DNA from: Dipylidium caninum
Lineage: Eukaryota > Platyhelminthes > Cestoda > Cyclophyllidea > Dipylidiidae
Direction: 5' to 3'
NCBI GenBank assembly: GCA_017562135.1
Contig: QEYB01000282.1
Coordinates: forward strand, 496,001-560,000
DNA: 64,000 nt
Shown piece after piece: positions 13,606 through 25,131 of this stretch. How positions within the stretch are numbered: position 1 is the stretch's first letter; each line of letters opens with the position of its first letter. The notes under the pieces are model-generated. The model searched no databases, was not told where the DNA came from, and was given only the letters and a program-made list of their open reading frames with translations. Both the position numbers and the translations under genes were made by a program.

Positions 13606-15364
13606 TGAGATTCTATAAGAGGTAATAATTAAAGTTGCGCTTGTTATTCTCTACGAAATTGGACTTTCTGGGAAGAATTTGGGGTTTCCCTAAACTAATA
13701 TTATGATAGCATAAGACATTTTGATCTACCCTTGTGACAAACCAGTAGGAAAGTCAATGCCTAAGACTTTTGCACTTTAATGGCTTGACATTTGTTTAAA
13801 GACTTCTTACTACTCCTTCAGTGTTTGGCCACATTTGGCACAACTTTTTGATAAGGACTAACTTCCTGAGGGGAATCATTTGATTCATTCAAAGTAACAA
13901 CAACGAAAAACAAATGCCGCTTGCAGTTCAGCCAGAAATTTCAAGTGATTTGGAAAGGCAACTTTTGTAGTACATGTGCTCATTTGATTCATGTATTTTA
14001 TTTTACTGTCATGATACTCCGGATTCATAAGTGCAAATAGTTATACGGTGTATGTAAATCTGACAAGATTAGGACTAAATTGTGGAGAAAGTACAAATTT
14101 TTAATGCTTATTAATAAATGAGCAGCTGAAAAGGATCGGTATCTATCAACTGATAAAATTATTGTTAAATGCTCGAAAATCAAGACCATTAGATAATTGG
14201 GGACAGGAACATTGCTGATATGTCAAAAAAAAGCAAATGATCAATGACATACAAAATAACAATCTGATGAAACTAATGTTTATAGTGTTTAAAACATGTT
14301 AGTTTATTCTGCACTACCCACTAGAAGTCTACATTTGCTGTTTTTTGAGTGCCCACTCCTTCTTTTCAGAATGTAATGTCAATACAGAGGCAAGCATCAC
14401 TTACAAGTTGTATGTGTATGCGTAGAGAGGGCGATGAATGTTTCTACGCCAAGATGTCTCTTTATATGTTTGCCACCGTAGCTCGTAGTCCTCATTTGTT
14501 TCGATGAAGCGAGTACTTTTGCCTAGCATTGGTCAAGTGTTCTCAATTGAAGGGGGACATACTCAGGGTTGGCCAAATCCACTCCACCAATAAACGCAGT
14601 GGACGAAGTACCCTCGTCTTAGATGAGAACATTATGACCCTTAAAGGTGAAAACCAAAGCTACGTCATTTTTACGTCATTTTTTTATTCACCGAAGCAAT
14701 CAATCTTTGTGGTTGAAAGACTCAAATAGCTTTTTCCGAAGGCCACCGTACAAGATATTTATTTCCTCTCGGGGAAGAAGGAAAGAGTCCCCGATTGTCC
14801 GTTACCTGAAAGGCATTGCTGAATGTGTCAGGGTTAATGAAATATTAGGTTCTACGATTCCTCAAAGCTACTGAAAGTGGTGAAAAGTTGCGTGCAGAAT
14901 GGGGGAGATATGAGGAATGGAATTATTTTTGTTACGACGATGTTATTTTTAACGAAGGCTAACACTACTGTTTCAGCCCTAAGGAGCTTTTCAACATATT
15001 CTAAATAGACAAAACTAGACAGTCGATCTCATTTAAGCGATAGTGATGCCCCGTTATCACGATGAATCCATATCTGAGGAGTGGAATTATTTTTCTCTAT
15101 CGCCGGCGATGTGCCATGGTTCCGCCCAGACTTTTTTCGCCTCATGTCTGTATTGAAGAGGCACGCTAATGTCTAACCAGATTATTCGCGTCCCAGGGTT
15201 AGGTCCACAGTCCGTGTGATTTTAATTGCCCACTGGGGCAATGATGTGTGTAAGACACTGTCGATGATGGTCTCTTATAAAGAGGGATGGAGGTATAAAC
15301 CGAATGGAGTGGAAAGAGGAGAGAGGGTAGGGATAGAATCGCTTGAGCCATTCCATCCCTAAAA
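13606..15364. other. Intergenic region, nothing recognised
   Basis: AT-rich DNA. The open frames at about 14529-14874 have no splice or family support. Confidence 0.4.
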
Positions 15365-16079
15365 TTAGTTTACATCAACGGCGACCAGGTTGACATCACA
15401 TGCGGAGGCAATCACATGCGGTTTGCCACTGTAAAACGGCACTTCTTGTGGAGATGAAGGCGTCAAATCACCTTCAGAAGAAGAGGGAATGACAAATTGC
15501 GGTAGTGGCAATTTCAAGAATTTAAACATCCTCAAAGGATTGCTTAACAATTACTAGTGGCCGTTGTCGTCTTCGTTGCCGAACTCCATCCATTCCCACT
15601 CTCCACCCTCGTCTCTCATCAGTAGGTGAGACAGCTAAAGCTTGGTGAGTTAGAAAACATAGGGAAATAAGGGGTGGAAGAGTGAAAGTATCATTGAATC
15701 GTGAGTTAACTCACATTAGTCTCGCCATGCTCTAAATGGACTGACGACATCTTCTGCACTACTTCTGCTCTCAGCTCTCTCACGCACCCCATTTGGCAAC
15801 AATCAGCACACCTAATAAGTAAGTGGTTGAATGGCCTCTTTCTTCGAGGTGAAACCAATTTTTGGTAAGGCGGGCAGGAGGAAAACTAACCTCGGTGGGT
15901 AGTTTGTTTACCCGCGGGACAAAAGGGTAGCAACGAATCCATCCTCGTTTCTATGTTGTTTGACAAGGAGATTGAGCGCATGTTTTGAGGTTTGAGGCAT
16001 CACGCTTGGCTGGTGAACAACTTTTCGTCCCCTCTGACTGCTTTTGGGGAGGGACCAGGCGGAGTTTGGTATCACAGGT
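15365..16079 (-). CDS. C-terminal two exons of an unrecognised protein
   Basis: Two exons fit together on the minus strand. The upstream one runs 16079 to 15912, after CTCGCCTAG and ending at a GTAAAC donor with two spare bases. The downstream one runs 15542 to 15365, after TTGTTAAG, beginning with one base and ending in TAA. The phases match (GG plus C makes a Gly codon) across a 369-nt intron. The joined product reads from PVIPNSAWSLPKSSQRG through HALNLLVKQHRNEDGFVATL and FYSGKPHVIASACDVNLV to the stop. It is Ser/Pro-rich with no domain I recognise, and could be the tail of a receptor or signalling protein. Upstream exons were not found. The support is splice and phase consistency only. 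Confidence 0.4.
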
Positions 16080-17469
16080 CTAGGCGAGGGCATCATTTAT
16101 GCGTCTCCACCACACCCGAACCCACTTTGAGTGTAGTCACTTAGACACTCCGATAGGAGGGCGCTCACGCTTCAAAAGACCTGGGTGTGTCACAAAGTAA
16201 ACATTTAAAGTGCTTCAACTTTACGCCAAAATATCCCCGAAATCCTCTCGGACGTCTAGAAACTGGGTTGTTCTTTTGTCAGAGAGTAGGTCTTCCACTA
16301 AGCCGAAACGAAATTGCGCAAGCCAGGTGGATATCTGTCCTCGAAGGGTTGATAGGAACTACCGACGTTCTGAATAGATGCGGTAGATGTGTCTAAATGA
16401 ATGGCTCAATTTCCCGATAGAAAAGGGAGTCGGCTTGGCCAATGACTATTCGATCAGCCTTCGTTTCTGGGTATTAAGCGACACCATAATTGAGACTGCT
16501 TGTTAGTTATCATAAAACATTATAAAATTAAACAAAATAACCTCAGACCCTTCGGAAGTAGTAATTTAATATCAGCACTTTGGCAGAGCAGTCCATGAAA
16601 CTAACACGCTACTTATGATTGAATGAGTAGAACGGGCGGCACCTTGAAGGATATACTCAACAACTCACAGTGTCATGCTGAAGGTAAACACAGCAGAACT
16701 GTAGACACATAAGTTGAAAAAGTTTTCACATTGCTGTTGGGCTTGTTGATTAAACCATAGTGTCTTCTAATATGGTAAAACACTTGCCATAACATGTCTA
16801 CTTATAAGCGACTGACAGGTCTTTTTTACACAAACACTTGGTTGTTCGCCCCAAATCGAGATGAATAAAGACCGCAGAGGTCGTAGATAACGATCAACAG
16901 ATTACACGCCATCATTGAACTGGCGTCACATTGTTTCCCTAACCCGGAGTTCTTCTTCAACTCCCAAATGGGCTTCGTTTGGCTTGTCTTTTCCAACTCT
17001 ATGCGTCCACCACTTCAATGCTAGGCTTGGACACCCAAATGACATGGTTCACTTCAACCTCTTAGATATATTTTTGTTTTATCGGCAGCACGGAAGGTCA
17101 CATTGCAATGCCACGCACAACTTTATGGGAGGGTCGCCTATCGAGCTTCCTCCGAGTGTATTTGACGCGATATCACAACCAAAATGCATCACCATCGGCT
17201 GAAAGTCGACTCCGGGAACCTTTACCGGTGCTGTCAAGGTTACACCTTGATAAGAGGCATAACTGTTTGGCCAACTGTCGCGATAGCAAATAACATTTTA
17301 TCTCACAGAGGGTAGGAGAGGACATGGGGTGGAGAGGGGTGAAGAAGATGGCTTACTGTCACATGTTTGCATGGGTATTCGGCGCTCCTTCTACTCCACG
17401 TGGTAAAATGTGGCGTAGACGCATTCAAATTTGTCTACACCGGCCCTCCTTCCCCCTTCGTCCTCGCAG
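16080..17469. other. Intergenic or intronic, nothing recognised
   Basis: Upstream exons of the minus-strand gene ending at 15365 may lie here but I could not identify them. The open frame at 16915-17202 lacks family resemblance. Confidence 0.35.
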
Positions 17470-17601
17470 ACCATGCCCTACAACAACGCGGATTATACGA
17501 GACGCCTGCATAGGCCATCAGACAACACGCCTCTTTTTGGTGCTGAGATTTCTAAAATCTGGTCCACTCAGCATATCTATGAAGACTTTGCAGAAAAGAG
17601 G
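17470..17601 (+). CDS. Orphan exon, possible first coding exon of an unrecognised gene
   Basis: A 132-nt open block (44 codons, phase 0 at both ends) sits between a pyrimidine-rich acceptor (CCTTCGTCCTCGCAG) and a GTAGGG donor. Its second codon is ATG, so it may be the first coding exon. It encodes MPYNNADYTRRLHRPSDN, then TPLFGAEISKIWSTQHIYED and FAEKR, a soluble, charged stretch with no known motif. The composition looks like coding sequence, unlike its surroundings. Partner exons were not found downstream. Confidence 0.35.
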
Positions 17602-19069
17602 GTAGGGCGTGCCCTCTGGCGGTAAACAGGAGTCCACCCCCCTCCCCCTCCTCCCCCCTACGACCTCGCTCAAGTCGCCGAGGGAAAAGGAGAAAAAAGG
17701 CGGCAATTGCCTAGCATGACGAATTAATGGCATCGTTTTTACTTAACCCCTTCAGGTGGCATCACAACGCCATTGAGTTGAAGCCTCGTCCTTGACGGCT
17801 GCTCAGCTCGGGTTAACTCAGAGTCATGGAGGTTGGGTAGAAGGTGAAAAAAAAAATTCATCTATCTGGCGACCGAGGAGAAACCCATTGGATTAACGCA
17901 TAAGGTGAAAAAGATTGTCACTGCCTCCGGTCCAGTCCGCCGCTGAGGAGGGCGAATAAACACGTGTTTTACTCATCTCGCTCCACGAACATATCCATCA
18001 CTCCTTCCGCTGCAGACCAAAGATGGTACTTTTATTCCTGTCCAGTGCTGGGAATGCTCGCGTAATACCACGAATTTTTTTCATTCTCACCCCATTTCAG
18101 TAGAAAAAGTGTGATCTGATTAAATCGTACATTTGTGTTCAAATGAAGTTTATCTACCCTGCCTTCCTCTCCTCTGCCTCCAATCGTGAACAGTCGTGAG
18201 TGCGTGAAGGAGGGTTTTGACGTGTAGAATCGGGCAAAACAATTTGCACCATAATAATTTATACATCGTTTAAAATCGTAACACGTTAAGATAGGTGGAC
18301 AGAAGTCTCCCAATTCACGCTTAGTAAACCTCATGACAAAGTCAGAAAGGAGTCGGAGGCGGGAAGGAGGAAGCCCTTAGCGAAAGAACCAGTTTCATTC
18401 TCCTCTTCGCTGGTTTTGTTGTTAAGTAAAAGTGAACCAAAAATGATCGTCTGGCTCTCGGCTTGCATCCCGGAAGTGCTTGTACGATCAGGACTTGATA
18501 GAAGAGTTGAAATGTGTGGAAGGTAAAATCGCCACAGGCCAAAATCTCCTCTTTACTTATATAAAACTCGAACTAGTGGACAGGGGGAAATCACTCTGAA
18601 AGACGAAAAATTAACTTGTACGCAGTAAAAGTCTCCTGCTTCGAATAGTTGACTAACTCGAGATGGACAGATAAGACGTTATGACATCTTCGTGAGGGAG
18701 AAAAATAGCCTTAGTTATGAATAATTTGGTTTATTTTCGAGTGAGAGGAAGGAGGCGGAGGAGGGTCGCTAGAAAGGAGACAAACAAAACGCGAACCACA
18801 CGTTACATCGGATCTACCGCGAAGATGTGTCCGTTTTCGACGTGAAACAATATAAATGCAATTTCTTCTTACCGTCAACAAATTTCATTAATTAATCATA
18901 ATTGCCATTTATTATTATCAAGTAATAAGATTGGCATTATTATTAATGACCTCTTACCAGCTTGAGAACAATTTTTATGTTTAATTTTAGAAAATTCTTC
19001 ATCTTTTGATTTAAAAAAATTGAACTAGTGTTTGGTTGATATCGTATTTATTTCTGAAATATTTGCCCT
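17602..19069. other. Intergenic or intronic, nothing recognised
   Basis: No supported gene. The minus-strand open frames near 18032-18542 look random in composition. Confidence 0.35.
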
Positions 19070-19870
19070 TCAAAAAATTTTGTACACTCAGGAGTATTTC
19101 TACGGACAAAAGCTTCTGCAGCTTTTTTGACGAGTTTCCTAAATAGCATGTGGCGTGTCCTTCCTCTTCCACATTGTCAGCCTCTTTTATTGAAATGTTG
19201 TCTTTAAATCATCGAATTACTGACAACTCCACATCGGATTGAGCTTTTCATTCGACTTTAAAAGTTCATAATGCCTTTGTCCCCAAATTTCCCACCATAA
19301 ACACCGCAACATTCGCTTGTTCAAAGTTAAAATTTGCTTTGGAGGTGGAAGGACCAGGTTCTCTGGGTTTACAATGTTCTCCTTTCTTGACAATTTTTTC
19401 ATAGGTTGTCAACCTTTTATCCCCAATAATCATCATCCTGTTCAAGAAGAGCTCCATTTTGTTTCGAGCAAGGGATCATCGAAAGTCTGCTGAATCCATT
19501 CAAAAAGGCACCCATCATGAGTATTTCCACGCCAATCCTATCCTCCGAATATGGTACGAAATGGTTTGCTGAAATGACTTAAGCCTTTCTGTAATCTCCA
19601 ATGTTGTCGCAAAAGAATCCTCCTCCAACATGGTCGTAATAACATCGTCGTCGTTCAAAGACGGTTGTTCAGAACACGACTCAGCAGAAATTTCGAGATA
19701 TCCTCTTTCGAATTATTTCAACCGCCTTCTGTCTGTCCTCTCAGAAATTTTATCCTCACCAAACACTCCCGATAAATTTCTTTATGCTTCTGTTGCACTA
19801 CTTCTTTGTTGAAATGTGTATAAAATACAGCGGCGTAAATGAACTTTGTCAAGGCTCATGGGTACATTAT
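19070..19870 (-). mobile_element. Degenerate mariner-family transposase (pseudogene)
   Basis: Read on the minus strand, broken frames resemble a mariner transposase from its N-terminal helix-turn-helix into the catalytic domain. Recognisable pieces in order are FGEDKISERTDRRRL, then LNDDDVITTMLEEDSFATTL, ERLKSFQQTISYHIRRIGL, WKYS before an in-frame stop and WVPF, a shifted block ending near ILTLNKRMLRCLWWEIWGQ, and HYELLKSNEKLN. This order and spacing are those of mariner elements. Several stops and frame changes make it inactive. The remaining C-terminal part fades out beyond about 19100. I found no terminal inverted repeats or TA target duplication by eye. Confidence 0.75.
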
Positions 19871-19879
19871 CGCTTCCCA

Positions 19880-22480
19880 TTTAAGACTAACGTTAATCAA
19901 TTTTTTTACTTAATCTGGTACTTCTGTATGTTTACAGTCGGCAATAAAAATTAGTCGAATGTGCACCAAATAAGCGTGTGCTACGTGTCAAAAATTGTTG
20001 TCATTGAGACAGACATCACCTTCCGGTATATCGTTTATTACTGTGTAATTTTTTGGTCGAATCGCGTCACAGTGGAGTATTCCTTAATGTGACGCGTCTT
20101 CATTTACCCTTCGAGGCAATACTTCCTCTTAGTCTCCCGACGTTCTACTAAAACCCTGGGTGGGACACCGTAAGAAACTCGACCGCTGGTTTGGGGACAC
20201 GACACTTGAAAATAGGAGGTGGCCTTTGACCTAAGTTTTGCATGGAAGCCATAGATTGGCGGCCTACTTTGAAGGTTGACTTAGGCGTTGGATTAGGACA
20301 ACGGTCACTATCTGCACAATGGCCAACACCGGGGAAGGTCAGAGGAGGATATGAGGCGATAGTCCCTGGGAACTTCAAATTTAGTTTCATTGCTGGCGCG
20401 AGCGTATTTGCCGTCCACAAACCGGGCATCTCGGGCCATTATGCAACGTCCATAATTGTAGGATATAGGGAACCGTAAGTGGAAGCAGTGGCATCGAATT
20501 TGTGCCCTAAAGCGTTAATGCAACAATACCGACAGCCGATTTAAAGTCCCTTTATTCGGGAATTTTGTAACCACTTTGGGCCAGGATAGGCTTGCTAATT
20601 GCTCTCGGCGTGATAATCAAATGTTGCTTTCAATAATGACTAGTCTCTTAAAATCGTGTTATGGTTACCGCCAGATTAATTAACTTTCCATAGCAGATTT
20701 AATTCGCTAGACTTGGGACTTGATTTCCACATGATGGTGAATAAAACATGCTCTAAAAATGGCCAAATAGCGAAATGTAAGGATTTCCGCTCATTTTACT
20801 TTTCAAATTTTAAGTCATTATCGTTCTGTTTTAATTGCTTTGATTTCAACTGTTAATTTCGTGCCAAAACGGGTGTTCCCGCCAGGGAGTAATTTCATAG
20901 GCCTCTATTTATTGTTACCTTTGTCGGAAACCGTATTTTGTTACTTATGCTTAGGGGCAATCAACAAACCTCACTTATTAAAGCAGTGAGTGAAAAAAAT
21001 CGTCATTAATGCGACTATGTAGTGCTTACTGAACTCCAACTAGTAGAACCGCAAGAGACGATCCAGTGGTCCTTTGCAACAACTTCATTCTTATCTCGCA
21101 ATTTTATTGTGCCCCTCAGAGCCATCTTTTAACAGAAAACTGTTGTCAGTGCGACGAGAAGGGAATTGGGGAAACACGATCCGTCAGATTGTTTTGCTCC
21201 AACAGTACAAAACATCAAGTTAGAAGACGTGGACAATAGAAGGGCTAAATTTTTTTCACGACAAAATGAGGTGTTTCTATTGACGGTCCGCAGTAAGTCC
21301 CACAGGTCACGTTAAATAAGCCTGAATGAGTTATGATCCCACAAAACACGTAGCATCACACAAATCCACTCAATTTCCCCTTGTGGAAGCCTAGATTCCC
21401 ACAAAATCCAAGGATTAATGTATTCTTTAAGTGCCTTCATTTTAAACTCCTGTTTCAATCACTTTCGTGCTAACTAGATGTTTTAGTGAAATAACTTACC
21501 CACGAAGGAATGATTTTCCTGGGTGCTCCAAAGCATGTGTAAAGACGTTTTTTGTATTAGTAATCCAATTAGACCCACTCACGGACAAAGTTTATGGATA
21601 ACAAAAAATTCTGAAGTTTTCCCATCTTCGGAGAGAATATGCGTTCTTTAAGACTGGTGAGGCGATCTTCACACCAGACCTTCACATCGGCACGGCTACA
21701 GTTGTGCTTCCTTATTTCTGGTAAGGTATGCGCCCTAATTAATCAAAAGTCCCAAAAGACTGTTTAGAGAAGGCGTTCAGTGCCTTCTTAGTCTGTTCTC
21801 CTACAAATCAGGCTCCTAGTCCTCATTTTGACAGGTGGTAGTGCTTTTTGGCAAAGGCATCGAGGTAAGAAGGAAGAGGGTGGCGAATGGAAGCACTTGA
21901 AAAAATCTCTTTCGTGGGTAGATAGAGGCGGTAACAGTCAGACTCGAATCGGAGCAACTCAATGCAAACATAAATTTGAAATAGACTTGAGTAGAAGCCG
22001 CAGCACCGTACTGAGAACAGGCTTTTGAGTAGGGGAGAAGGGGAAGAGGAGTCCGCTGAAAGTGAGCGGCTTCAGCGTATGGGTGTGTAATTATTGGCAG
22101 TTGAATGCAACCACACCCCACGTCGCTGGCTCCACATGCCTCATTACACGCCCATTTCAATTCATTTGCATTTAATTCAGACTGTAGGTAAAATTTACCG
22201 TGCACACGCACAGACACACAAATAATGAGATTTGAGAGGAGGACCGTTTCACCTCCGATGTCACTCCCGAACTCACCTCTGCCGGCCGGCGGGGGTCGAC
22301 TCGCCTCCCCGACGACCTCGACGACCTCGACGACTTCACCGCGGTCAAGTAGTGAGTCGACTGCACAGTTGGCGCGGGACTCCAGTCACAATGCAATGTA
22401 CTTTTTCGTGCACGAGATGACTGAGGACTTGCAAATGAGTCTTATTGTGCAAATTAATTCTGTATCATGGGGGTAATTTA
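19880..22480. other. Intergenic region, nothing recognised
   Basis: Open frames on both strands near 20148-20478 and 21816-22470 mirror each other and give no family. A short CGACGACCT triplet-type repeat occurs at 22308-22340. Confidence 0.35.
22308..22340. repeat. Short tandem repeat (GACGACCTC unit)
   Basis: About three and a half copies of a nine-base unit in a GC-rich patch. In one + frame it would encode a Thr/Ser run, but the coding status of the patch is not established. Confidence 0.7.
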
Positions 22481-22486
22481 TGCAAC

Positions 22487-23228
22487 TCAAACACCGCAAG
22501 CGGGAGTCGGAACAGGCACCCGTGTGGCTGTGGGCCTCTGCAGAAGTCGAAGGGAAGGTGGTAACACTCGAGTTAGACTGTTAAAGTCGTACTGTGTGTT
22601 GCGAAGTCGATCATCAGGACTCCTTCCAGATTCCAGGGCTCCATTGCGTAGGACTGCTTCAACGTCCTCGCTGGTGGGTCTCAGGATATCGCTTGGAGGG
22701 GATTCCACTGCTCTCTCTTTCTACTTGCTGGGGCATGTCGTTGAACCGTGGCATCTTTCTGACAAGGTGGGAAAAAGGAAGAATACTTTTGAAATTTACT
22801 GAGCTCTCGCCTCCCCTTATCTGTCACCTAACATCACGACAAAAGGAGAAAAATCCATTTCCATTGCTGGTGAGAATTTTCTCGAGACAGTAACCTCAAG
22901 TGATCACAAGTGATATTATGAAACATTCCATGCCACGAGAAGCCACTGACCTCTGATTCTTCTCACATACCAGCCCCGTTTAAAACGCTGGAATAATACA
23001 GCGGCCTAACATGATTATATGCCATTGGGGGGAGTCGATGACAGGGTGATCTGACGTATCAGACCGTCGCAGTATTGAGAAGGTCCTCCGTGCCAAATCG
23101 TATTCGTTGTAGGAGACTGCTCGAACATCTGAACTGCCACACTCATTCTGGCAAGAATTTTCGTAGGGCTCCTCAAACTTGTTACTCCGTGATGCAAATT
23201 TTCCGCTCAAACTTATGAATAAGGCTAG
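22487..23228 (-). CDS. Possible two-exon C-terminal part of an unrecognised gene
   Basis: Minus-strand block 23228-23000 follows a good acceptor (CGTACCCTTACAG) and can end at a GTATTA donor in phase 1. Block 22707-22487 follows GAGAGCAG, supplies two bases to complete the codon, and ends in TGA. The first contains NKFEEPYENSCQNECGSSDV and YNEYDLARRTFSILRRSD; the second contains SPPSDILRPTSEDVEAVLRN and YDFNSLTRVLPPSLRLLQ. The composition is protein-like but no domain is recognised. The proposed acceptor of the second block is purine-rich and therefore weak. It could also be two chance open frames. Confidence 0.3.
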
Positions 23229-24065
23229 CTGTAAGGGTACGAGGTCGTTTCAACCTGGGGCGACTAAGTCCCGCTTGTCAATAATCGAAGGGGACTGAGA
23301 CAGACAGTGGTGGAGCGCTAAATGATGGTCTTCATGTAATTAGCTTAAAGCTTTTGAGCATGAGACTCCAGAGTCGCCCTAAGGTGGGATTCACCAAACC
23401 CTTCCTGGCTAATTCCGTGCCAAGGTGGGCAGACGACTGGCCGAATGAATTGTCAAAGCAGAACTTGTCACCCTGTCACATTTGTCCGACTCTTTGATGA
23501 GAATAAGAGGGTTTGAATTGCCAAATTCCTGTTAAACGTCGCCTACCGCGGCGGGTTTTTCCTCCATCACGCAATTTGCGTCATTGCCGTGGGCCTCGGG
23601 GGCATGATGCCTCCACACGCATCAAAGACCTCGCATAGTGCAACCAAGTGGATGGGTGTGTCTAACAATCTTCTTACTCTGTCGACTAACTCACCAGCAC
23701 AACAGTTGACGTTTATTATTCGTTTCGAAAATTACCGTCTGTGAATTTTTCCTTGTGTGTTATGCACTCCAAAAAGAGGGATGAAAAGCGCAGATGTACA
23801 TCAACGTCACTAACTCTCCGAAACTCGTCCAAATGCGTATCAGGGAAATTCGGTCCGATTGTTCGAAGAAGAGCAGGCGTGAACCTCAAACGCCTCGTCA
23901 GCTGTCCACACTCGAGATTACATCGCTGGGCCATCATGCGGAGCAGGGACTGGCGATTGTCAGCCAGGAGCAGGCGTGTATTCCATCTGCACGTCCCACT
24001 TGTCGCCGCCGTGTCAATTCGCCTCGGAGAGAGGAGAGACGCTGGTCTCTCGGCAAATAGGCAAC

Positions 24066-24900
24066 TCTTGAATCGGAAGCAGTAGCTGCCAGCCTCGCGA
24101 TATCTTCTGGCAGCTCACGTCATGTCACATGCTGACACACCTATTCTGCTTCATTACCACTTAGCCCCCCCCCCTCCACCCCGCCTTCTTTCTCACCTGT
24201 GTGTGCTTGCATGTGGGTGCGGGCGAATGATGAAACTCTATCACATGACGCAAAACGTTGGACTCTCCGGGGGGGGGGAATAATCTTTTACTAGAAGACG
24301 CCATTGTGTAGTGAACCCTGTTGATCAAGTGACCGATTGACGCGAAAATGACGAAAACCCGCTCAGTACAGACACGCCCTGAAGGCAGTCGTCATGGTGG
24401 ATCGGACGACAAACCGAAAACACTAGCGTTCCAATTGGAAAAGAGCAGGAGGAGATGGAAATGAATTTGGGGGGGGGGGGCGAAGGGGATGAAGGGACGA
24501 GAGGAAGGAGGTGCCAAGAGGCGAATCCTCTTTGAACACCCCGAGTTAAGTTTAATATTATTGCCTAGTTAAAGGGAACAAAGGTAATTGGAAGTAATTG
24601 CAAGAGAGCCTCTCGTCCCTCCATGAACTCTACCTCTAAGAGTAGGAAGCGATAACTAACTTGATGAAATTTCAGTCTGATAAAAAGAATACGAGGCGGT
24701 TTAAAAATCGAACGATCGTAGAGCGCAGAGTTTAAGGAGCAGTGATTCACAAAGAGGTGGATGAATCGAAAAGAGGATGGCGAGGTAAATAGATACGCCT
24801 GAGGCTGTGTCGTAAATGCATGAGAAAAAAGTAATGACCTTGATGCTGACACTGTAGGAGGTGCGCAGGTGATTCTGCCACCTTGTGAGCCTTCAATCTC
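24066..24900. other. Non-coding stretch with homopolymer C/G runs
   Basis: Contains a C-run near 24166-24176 and G-runs near 24270-24280 and 24469-24480. No gene is supported between the open block ending near 24066 and the promoter of the next gene. Confidence 0.45.
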
Positions 24901-24922
24901 CCTTTTCCTCTGATTAATGAGA

Positions 24923-24930
24923 TATAAAAG
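24923..24930 (+). promoter_or_regulatory. TATA box (TATAAAAG) for Ig-like gene 1
   Basis: A perfect TATAAAAG lies about 200 nt upstream of the ATG at 25132, in the expected orientation. The same octamer precedes the minus-strand paralogue at 29730, which supports a promoter role. Confidence 0.55.
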
Positions 24931-25131
24931 CTTAAGCCTTTTCCTGCAGCAATATGCGACTCGGTGTTATCTCAGGTCGGGCAAGAGTTACCTAGCTCAA
25001 TATTCGCGCGTTTTTGCCACCCATTCGTTTCCAAAGATCTCTCCTTCAGTATCGCGTTCTACTTTCCCTGACATCAAACAAGCTATCGTCCAACCCTCGT
25101 CCGACTACCAACAAAACCACCGTCACTACAT

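Noticed and set aside
20148..20478. Overlapping open frames on both strands
   Set aside because: Neither has convincing splice sites or family similarity.
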